Of a stretch of DNA of 11,207 nucleotides, positions 7,144 through 11,207 are shown one piece after another. Made by a program: the position numbers and the translations under genes. The DNA comes from JAHHLP01 sp041609895. GTDB lineage: Bacteria; Bacteroidota; Rhodothermia; Rhodothermales; JABDKH01. The stretch is taken from the NCBI GenBank assembly GCA_041609895.1, contig JBFIPX010000100.1, positions 1-11,207 on the forward strand. Reading direction: 5' to 3'. The notes beneath the pieces were generated by a model. It did no database searches. It saw only the letters and a program-made list of their open reading frames with translations, and was not told the DNA's origin. Numbering within the stretch: the stretch's first letter is position 1; each line of letters begins with the position of its first letter.

Positions 7144-7584
7144 TCAGGGAGTATACTCGGGGTCTATTACGGTGTATACGGAATCGGGGTGGGCGCCAGT
7201 GACACGAATCACCACCTGGTTGCCGAGTTCGGGGTTGGTCCCTCGGATCACCAGGTTTTGGGGCTCCGAAGACGGATCAATCTCGATCATTCCGTGATAG
7301 GTATGGAGGTTGCCGTCGCTCTCAGCGCCATATCCGAATTTTTCGAGCGTCGCAGCAGTCCAGTCGCAGCGTGATGCAGCAGCGCAAGTGTCCCCTCCGC
7401 CTCCAAAGAACTCAGGTTTACGCATCCAGCGAATAGCGTCCACCGCTACTTCATAGGCATCCTGGGACAAGGCATCCAGGTTTGCTTTCTTGCGGCCTTC
7501 GCCGAATCCGCGTACCGCAAGAACGGCTGCAATTCCGACGATGACGATGCCGAGTACGATCAGCATGAATTGGGATTGACTCAT
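7144..7584 (-). CDS. Small pilin-like single-pass membrane protein of unknown function
   Basis: From the ATG at 7584 the protein has 146 residues. A longer reading from a GTG at 7719 would add 45 hydrophilic residues before the membrane segment and is unlikely. The N-terminus MSQSQFMLIVLGIVIVGIAA runs straight into one hydrophobic helix (about 7-25), followed by a charged stretch (RGFGEGRKK) and an amphipathic helix ending RWMRKPEFFGGGGDT (52-66). This layout resembles the N-terminal helix of type IV pilins and pseudopilins. The pattern of short polar start, LIVLGIVIVGIA and KP..(L/F)GGGG is like uncharacterised proteins I recall from Bacteroidota and related phyla. There is no G-F-T-L-x-E prepilin cleavage motif, so classical processing is not shown. 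Cys67 and Cys73 could form a disulfide outside the membrane, and the C-terminal half looks beta-rich. It diverges from the nitroreductase gene across 201 bases and ends before a strong terminator, so it is probably monocistronic. Confidence 0.75.
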   Translation of the reverse strand: MSQSQFMLIVLGIVIVGIAAVLAVRGFGEGRKKANLDALSQDAYEVAVDAIRWMRKPEFFGGGGDTCAAASRCDWTAATLEKFGYGAESDGNLHTYHGMIEIDPSSEPQNLVIRGTNPELGNQVVIRVTGAHPDSVYTVIDPEYTP

Positions 7585-7785
7585 GAGAATCCGGACATTT
7601 GGGGCGGGAAATTGGGAATGCTTTGCACATCTAGCCTTTTCGGGTATCGGACCGGACTGTGATTCGCTTAAGAGCAGTACAGGCCGGCAATCACCAGCAT
7701 CTTCTGCACACGAGTCCACTCAGAACTTTGCGGGGCGCAGGTTATCCTTGCCAATCCTGCATATCACCATTCATTACGTACTGCC

Positions 7786-8451
7786 ATGCGATCTGGATTT
7801 CGACCTTTGGACAACTTCGTCACGTATAGCGAATCTGAAATGCGAGGTAGAAGCGAACGCTTCTTTGATGAGGTTCGCAGGCGTCGATCTGTAAGACAGT
7901 TCTCAAAGAGCCCGGTGCCCCGAGATGTAATCGAGAACTGCATTCGAGCTGCCGGTACGGCGCCGAGCGGTGCCAATCGCCAGCCGTGGCATTTTGTTGT
8001 CGTGTCTGATCAGGCTGTCAAGGCCGAAATTCGGGCAGCCGCGGAGGAGGAAGAGCGGGCGTTTTATCATGAGCGTGCTCCCGCCGACTGGCTCGAGGCC
8101 TTGGCTCCATTCGGTACCGACGAGCAAAAGCCGTTTCTCGAAGACGCTCCCTATCTGATCGTCGTGTTTGCGGAAGCGTATGGCGAGGCCGCTGACGGCG
8201 AGCGAGTCAAGAACTACTACGTCAGCGAGTCCGTCGGAATTGCTACCGGAATGCTGATCACGGCGCTACACGACGCGGGCTTGGCGACGTTGACACACAC
8301 GCCCAGTCCCATGAAATTTCTTAACGACATTCTTGGGCGGCCGGCGCGAGAGCGTCCCTTCGTACTCATGCCGGTGGGTTTACCGGCGAAAGAAGCCGTC
8401 GTGCCGGACATACAGCGTAAGGGTCTTTGGGAGATATCATCCTGGATTTGA
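7786..8451 (+). CDS. Flavin nitroreductase of the iodotyrosine deiodinase (IYD) type
   Basis: The 221-residue protein is a nitroreductase-fold FMN enzyme. RRRRSVRQFS (31-40) and AGTAPSGANRQPWHFVVV (56-73) are the flavin-phosphate and ring-binding blocks. NYYVSESVGIATGMLITALH (143-162), AGLATLTHTPSP (164-175) and PVGLPAKEAVVPDIQRK (196-212) closely match animal iodotyrosine deiodinase as I remember it (PVGYPSKEATVPDLKRK). Glu90, Tyr94 and Lys115 have the 4- and 21-residue spacing of the Glu/Tyr/Lys triad that holds the amino-acid part of halotyrosines over the flavin. The likely reaction is reductive dehalogenation of iodo-, bromo- or chlorotyrosine; a general nitroreductase role remains possible. 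The ATG at 7786 is preferred over 7840 because FRPLDNFVTYSESEM fits the usual leader of bacterial relatives. No clear ribosome-binding site is visible. It is transcribed away from the pilin-like gene and faces the Cys-rich micro-ORF. Confidence 0.9.
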   Translation: MRSGFRPLDNFVTYSESEMRGRSERFFDEVRRRRSVRQFSKSPVPRDVIENCIRAAGTAPSGANRQPWHFVVVSDQAVKAEIRAAAEEEERAFYHERAPADWLEALAPFGTDEQKPFLEDAPYLIVVFAEAYGEAADGERVKNYYVSESVGIATGMLITALHDAGLATLTHTPSPMKFLNDILGRPARERPFVLMPVGLPAKEAVVPDIQRKGLWEISSWI

Positions 8452-8481
8452 GTCGCTCCCGGCCTTTGCAAACCGGCGTGC

Positions 8482-8508
8482 CCGTCGGCCGGAATTACTG
8501 GCCGACGG
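8482..8508. terminator. Perfect 9-bp hairpin between convergent genes, possible terminator
   Basis: CCGTCGGCC (8482-8490) and GGCCGACGG (8500-8508) are exact inverted repeats around a 9-base loop. It stands 30 bases after the nitroreductase stop and 18 bases after the stop of the micro-ORF on the other strand, so it could end transcripts from both sides. Neither side has a T-run, so it is not a canonical intrinsic terminator and may instead protect 3' ends. Confidence 0.45.
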
Positions 8509-8526
8509 TTCACCGGTAAGCGGCCT

Positions 8527-8592
8527 TTAGCAGCCGCAGCCACCGCCACAGCAGTCGCCGTCGCAGCCGCAAGAGCATCTGTCGTATGTCAT
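8527..8592 (-). CDS. Cysteine- and glycine-rich 21-residue micro-ORF
   Basis: Reading the minus strand from the ATG at 8592 to the TAA at 8527 gives 21 residues: MTYDR followed by CSCGCDGDCCGGGCGC. Seven are cysteine and six are glycine. GGAGGT lies 5 bases before the ATG (8598-8603), the strongest ribosome-binding site in the window, where most other genes have weak ones. A promoter-like pair sits upstream (8673-8702) and a hairpin downstream (8482-8508). Together these support a real small gene. The alternating C-x-C and CC groups suggest metal binding (metallothionein-like), a redox or iron-sulfur binding peptide, or a precursor of a modified peptide; a cysteine-sensing leader peptide is also possible. 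No modification enzyme lies next to it, and no cysteine-biosynthesis gene is downstream. I do not recognise the family. A chance Cys-rich frame in GC-rich repeats cannot be fully excluded. Confidence 0.6.
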   Translation of the reverse strand: MTYDRCSCGCDGDCCGGGCGC

Positions 8593-8597
8593 TCGAG

Positions 8598-8603
8598 ACC
8601 TCC
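8598..8603 (-). promoter_or_regulatory. Strong Shine-Dalgarno site of the Cys-rich micro-ORF
   Basis: The minus strand reads GGAGGT, 5 bases before the ATG whose last base in plus coordinates is 8592. The wider context GGAAGGTGGAGGT offers a second, weaker site. This match decides the start of the micro-ORF and is the main evidence that it is translated. Confidence 0.65.
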
Positions 8604-8608
8604 ACCTT

Positions 8609-8650
8609 CCGGTGAGCTGTGAGCGCGGGCTCGCTGACCGGCCTGCGCTC
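8609..8650 (-). repeat. Overlapping inverted repeats in the micro-ORF leader
   Basis: CCGGT (8609-8613) pairs with ACCGG (8637-8641), with an inner GAGC (8621-8624)/GCTC (8629-8632) stem. Alternatively GAGCGC (8621-8626) pairs with GCGCTC (8645-8650). Both use 8621-8624, so the two folds exclude each other, and the first ends just before the ribosome-binding region. This could be a switchable leader; in GC-rich sequence short stems also occur by chance. Confidence 0.3.
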
Positions 8651-8653
8651 TAA

Positions 8654-8682
8654 TTGCTAATCGTTTATCGCAACTATACGAT
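8654..8682 (+). promoter_or_regulatory. Predicted promoter of the amidase gene
   Basis: TTGCTA (8654-8659) and TACGAT (8677-8682) are separated by 17 bases, giving four of six matches to each sigma-70-type box. The start of transcription would fall near 8689, about 36 bases before the GTG start. It lies in an AT-rich patch and overlaps the promoter read in the opposite direction. Confidence 0.45.
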
Positions 8683-8702
8683 AATAGAAATAAAAGTTGC
8701 AA
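8673..8702 (-). promoter_or_regulatory. Predicted promoter of the Cys-rich micro-ORF
   Basis: On the minus strand TTGCAA (8702-8697) and TATAGT (8678-8673) are separated by 18 bases; TATAGT matches the -10 consensus at five of six positions. Transcription would start near 8666, giving a leader of about 74 bases before the ATG that contains the alternative inverted repeats. Confidence 0.45.
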
Positions 8703-8724
8703 GATTTGGTGGTTCATTTACATT

Positions 8725-9729
8725 GTGCACGCTCTTCAATTCAAATACGTGAGTCTCCCAGCCTTGCGCCCGCCTGCCGTCTTCGGATGTAGCTTGTGTA
8801 CCGCACTATTACTCGCGTCCTGCGCGGGAAGCGCCGACACCCAATCATTATTCTCTCATTCCCTGCCCCGGGACGTGGTCCGTCACGCCGTCTGGGAGGT
8901 TCATCGGCCAGGGGGTGTGGTTGCCGAGGGAATCCGCAAGAATCTTGCGCCCGGCGACTCAGCGTCTCTTGGCGGTTTGACCATTCGGCTTCAGGAGATG
9001 ATTGTGTCGGGAGACACTTCAAGAGCCGACAGCGTGCGCATCAAACTTAGGTGGAACTCGCAGTCGTCAGCGACGGTCGTTGGTGAAGGTCACGCCTTCA
9101 ACTGGGGACCCTATCACATCGCCGTGCTTGCGGCCCGCACCGATCCGGGCGAACTGGGCGCGGGGATCGCCGAGATCGAGGTCAGCCGCACCGAAGATCT
9201 TCCAGAGGATATCGCTGCCGCACAGTCGATCGACGGTCCTCGGACGCGCCTCAGAATTCCGCACCAGATTCGAATGATTACGTTGCACCACAGTGGTAGT
9301 TCTGAGCCTTTGAGACCGGAGGACGACGTACCGGAGAAACTTCGGGAGCTGCAACTATGGAGCGAAGACAACCGAAATTGGTGGGACGTCCCCTACCACT
9401 TTCTTATAGGCCTCGACGGAACCATCTACGAAGGCCGCGACTATCGATTTCGCGGCGAGACCAATACGCGGTACGACGTTGATGGCCACTTGCTCGTCAG
9501 CGTCCTCGGGAACTACGAGTTGCAAGAACCAACCCCCGAGCAGATTGAGGCCATCACGGACCTGATGGCGTGGGGAGTGGCGGGGTTCGACGTACCGCTG
9601 GAGAGGGTTTACGGGCATTCGGACCTCGCCGAAACGAGTTGCCCGGGGAAGCACCTGCGACGCTACCTTGAGGACGGCACTTTCACGGACGGCATTCGAG
9701 AAAGACTGGGTTCGGCTGTGACACCGTGA
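8725..9729 (+). CDS. Lipoprotein N-acetylmuramoyl-L-alanine amidase (Amidase_2 family)
   Basis: The 334-residue protein starts at a GTG (8725); no in-frame ATG precedes the membrane segment, and GTG at 8749 is an alternative. A hydrophobic stretch ends in LLASC, a lipobox with Cys33 as the acylated residue, so the protein should be anchored in a membrane and face the cell wall. Residues about 40-175 form an extra domain, probably beta-rich, that I do not recognise. The catalytic domain spans about 178-320: His188 in MITLHHSG, His298 in VYGHSD and Cys306 in TSCPGK are the zinc ligands, and Tyr224 in DVPYHFLIG corresponds to the catalytic tyrosine of T7 lysozyme-type amidases. ENRNWWDVPYHFLI-like spacing and LVSVLGNYE are also typical. 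It cleaves the bond between N-acetylmuramic acid and L-alanine in peptidoglycan, for turnover, recycling or attack on other cells. Weak GGTGG lies 12 bases upstream. It converges with the propeller gene 23 bases on. Confidence 0.92.
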   Translation: MHALQFKYVSLPALRPPAVFGCSLCTALLLASCAGSADTQSLFSHSLPRDVVRHAVWEVHRPGGVVAEGIRKNLAPGDSASLGGLTIRLQEMIVSGDTSRADSVRIKLRWNSQSSATVVGEGHAFNWGPYHIAVLAARTDPGELGAGIAEIEVSRTEDLPEDIAAAQSIDGPRTRLRIPHQIRMITLHHSGSSEPLRPEDDVPEKLRELQLWSEDNRNWWDVPYHFLIGLDGTIYEGRDYRFRGETNTRYDVDGHLLVSVLGNYELQEPTPEQIEAITDLMAWGVAGFDVPLERVYGHSDLAETSCPGKHLRRYLEDGTFTDGIRERLGSAVTP

Positions 9730-9752
9730 GGAGCGGAGTCCATTCAGCCACC

Positions 9753-10907
9753 CTAACGACTGAGCAGCACGGAGACCGCGTTACCTTCCCCACCAGCGGT
9801 AACAATGTCGAGCCGACCATCACCGTTTAAGTCGCCCACGTCGAGTCGCCAGGCTCCTCCTCCGATTTGGTAGGGTGAGCCGGGTGCAGAAAGTAGTGAG
9901 CCATCTTCGTGACCCAGCAAGACTCCGACGCGGTCGCCCGCTACCCCAACCACATCGCCGCGACCATCGCCATTCACGTCCGCGACCGAGATCTCGAAAG
10001 CGGTGACGCCAGATGAGAATGGTGAGCCGGATATCTCCCTCCAGCCACCTGTCTCCGGATCGAACTCCAGGACGGAGATCAGCGCACGCTCCCAGTGAGC
10101 GAGTACCACTTTCCCGGGGCCATCAACGCCGCTGACCGAAGCGTTTCCAATCGCGGCTACCCACGGTTGAGGTGTCTTCAGCAAGCCCCTCCCCGCAGCA
10201 AAGCTACCCGATCCATCACCCACAAGAATTTCGACCCTTCCCTCTCCCGACCGTACCGTGCTCGGCACAGCGATGTCAAGGAATCCGTCTCCATTAGCAT
10301 CCCCGATACCCGGCGGATATGGACTCGGACCCACTGGAAACGGAGAACCAGGCGCCGGGCCAAATCGCCCCTCACCCTCAGAGAGCATCACACATACATC
10401 ATTGTCCTCATTGTTGACCGTCACTACATCGACAAGACCGTCCTTGTTTATGTCCGCGAGGACGAGTCCATGCGTGTGAGGCCTGTCGCCCCTACGCATT
10501 CGAAGTGGTTCCGTCGCCGGGCTAAGGCCGCCGCGACCATCACCGAAGAAAAGCCACACGTCATATGAGTCGTGACTTCCGACTGCTACATCGACGTGGC
10601 CGTCGCCGTTCAAATCGTCGACGGCCAGCTCCGTCGGCTCGAGAGGCACGGAGACGCGGGCTGTCGGCTGCGGATCAAACGCCCCGTTGCCGTCGCCGCG
10701 AAGAACACTTATCGCTTTGCCCGATGAGTGGCCGACCACAAAATCAAGTCGCTCATCTCCGTCGAAGTCCGCAAGACGCACGATCGAGGGACCGCCCTCA
10801 AGGGCGAACGGTGAACCCGGTGCACTTTGGAAAATGGATTCCTGTGCGCACGCCGGTGCTACAAGAAATATGAGCACTACAAACGTAACAGCGTGAAAGA
10901 ATCTCAT
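9753..10907 (-). CDS. Secreted FG-GAP/VCBS repeat protein, seven-bladed beta-propeller
   Basis: The 384-residue protein begins with a signal peptide (MRFFHAVTFVVLIFLVAPAC) with a likely cleavage site after ACA (residue 21). Six calcium-binding loops of the D-x-(D/N)-x-D-G-x-x-D type are visible: DFDGDERLD (47), DLNGDGHVD (98), DINKDGLVD (152), DANGDGFLD (203), DVNGDGRGD (309) and DLNGDGRLD (359). A degenerate repeat lies near 254 (IGNASVSGVDGPGK). With six plus one blades and regular spacing of about 50 residues, a seven-bladed propeller fits. The motif (P)GSP(F/Y) recurs at about 30, 186, 294 and 342. There is no C-terminal sorting domain and no enzyme motif, so binding of a ligand or surface polymer is the most that can be suggested. 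The ATG at 10907 lacks a clear ribosome-binding site, as is common in Bacteroidota-like genomes. It converges on the amidase gene with only 23 bases between stops. Confidence 0.9.
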   Translation of the reverse strand: MRFFHAVTFVVLIFLVAPACAQESIFQSAPGSPFALEGGPSIVRLADFDGDERLDFVVGHSSGKAISVLRGDGNGAFDPQPTARVSVPLEPTELAVDDLNGDGHVDVAVGSHDSYDVWLFFGDGRGGLSPATEPLRMRRGDRPHTHGLVLADINKDGLVDVVTVNNEDNDVCVMLSEGEGRFGPAPGSPFPVGPSPYPPGIGDANGDGFLDIAVPSTVRSGEGRVEILVGDGSGSFAAGRGLLKTPQPWVAAIGNASVSGVDGPGKVVLAHWERALISVLEFDPETGGWREISGSPFSSGVTAFEISVADVNGDGRGDVVGVAGDRVGVLLGHEDGSLLSAPGSPYQIGGGAWRLDVGDLNGDGRLDIVTAGGEGNAVSVLLSR

Positions 10908-11207
10908 CGGTAAAGGTGTTCAAATGAACGGCGGGGATGAATATCGTAGCAAAGCGTGATCGAGCGCTTGTCCGACACTGCCCACGTGCAGGCTTCTTGC
11001 AGACCTTGGATGCAACGCCTTGTAGAAGTACTAACGAACGTACGCCGTCAAAAATTATGTGACGCGGAGTCGCTTCGACAAACTGATCGCGGCGCTTACG
11101 AGCCATCAATTATCCCAGATGCCGGAGACCGCAAAGAATCTCTTCGCGTTGTCATATTACTCCGGAATAATCCATACGTGATGTTACGATATCCGAATCG
11201 CGCTTTC
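10908..11207. other. Right-end stretch with no supported gene
   Basis: Apart from the possible promoter above, nothing convincing is seen. A 36-codon frame is open from the right edge on the minus strand to a TAA at 11096-11098 and could be the tail of a gene beyond the window. On the plus strand an ATG at 11181 opens nine codons to the edge without a ribosome-binding site. Both are too short to judge. Confidence 0.5.
10921..10953 (-). promoter_or_regulatory. Possible Bacteroidota-type promoter of the propeller gene
   Basis: On the minus strand TTTG (10953-10950) is followed after 21 bases by TTCATTTG (10928-10921), one base from the -7 consensus TAnnTTTG. The resulting leader would be only about 8-10 bases, which is short, and the motif is AT-poor around it. 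The call is tentative. Confidence 0.25.

Noticed and set aside
9753..10907. Repeated gccgtcgcc/gtcaccgtt-like DNA as a tandem repeat or CRISPR
   Set aside because: The repetition comes from coding DGDG loops of the propeller; units are not identical and there are no spacers.
10798..11109. 103-codon minus-strand frame upstream of the propeller gene
   Set aside because: It overlaps the signal-peptide region of the propeller gene in another frame, has no ribosome-binding site and shows no domain.

Overview
The window reads like chromosomal DNA from a free-living, moderately GC-rich member of the Bacteroidota/Rhodothermota side of the FCB group. This is inferred from gene content: a small pilin-like protein whose N-terminus resembles uncharacterised FCB-group proteins, an iodotyrosine-deiodinase-type nitroreductase, a secreted FG-GAP/VCBS propeller, and mostly weak Shine-Dalgarno sites. 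No tRNA, rRNA, CRISPR array, transposase or phage gene was seen.

Left part (1-6056, all minus strand, so it reads right to left): a GntR/HutC-type regulator, then a three-gene operon for a membrane-bound complex iron-sulfur molybdoenzyme. The operon encodes (i) a fusion of a four-cluster ferredoxin subunit with an NrfD-type quinone-reacting membrane anchor, translated from a TTG start, (ii) a 982-residue molybdopterin catalytic subunit, and (iii) a TorD/NarJ-family assembly chaperone cut by the left edge. Neither the catalytic nor the iron-sulfur part carries an export signal, so the active site should face the cytoplasm, with electrons passing through the four clusters to the quinone pool or back. 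The substrate cannot be read from the sequence; a sulfite dehydrogenase (SoeABC)-like role is one candidate. GTCATGAC-like sites lie both upstream of the regulator and, as two tandem copies, upstream of the operon. This suggests that the regulator controls both itself and the enzyme.

Middle part (6222-8451): a cytidylate-kinase-like protein and a pilin-like single-pass membrane protein on the minus strand, separated by a clear intrinsic terminator. A divergent gene on the plus strand encodes a flavin nitroreductase of the iodotyrosine deiodinase type, with the Glu/Tyr/Lys substrate-binding triad in place.

Right part (8452-11207): a very small, strongly cysteine- and glycine-rich open reading frame (21 codons, minus strand) with a near-perfect ribosome-binding site. 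It appears to share a divergent promoter region with a plus-strand lipoprotein N-acetylmuramoyl-L-alanine amidase. A secreted seven-bladed FG-GAP/VCBS propeller protein converges on the amidase. The last 300 bases hold no gene that can be supported.

The most unusual items are the Cys-rich micro-ORF with its structured leader, the fused iron-sulfur/NrfD subunit in a cytoplasm-facing molybdoenzyme, and the shared operator-like motif.
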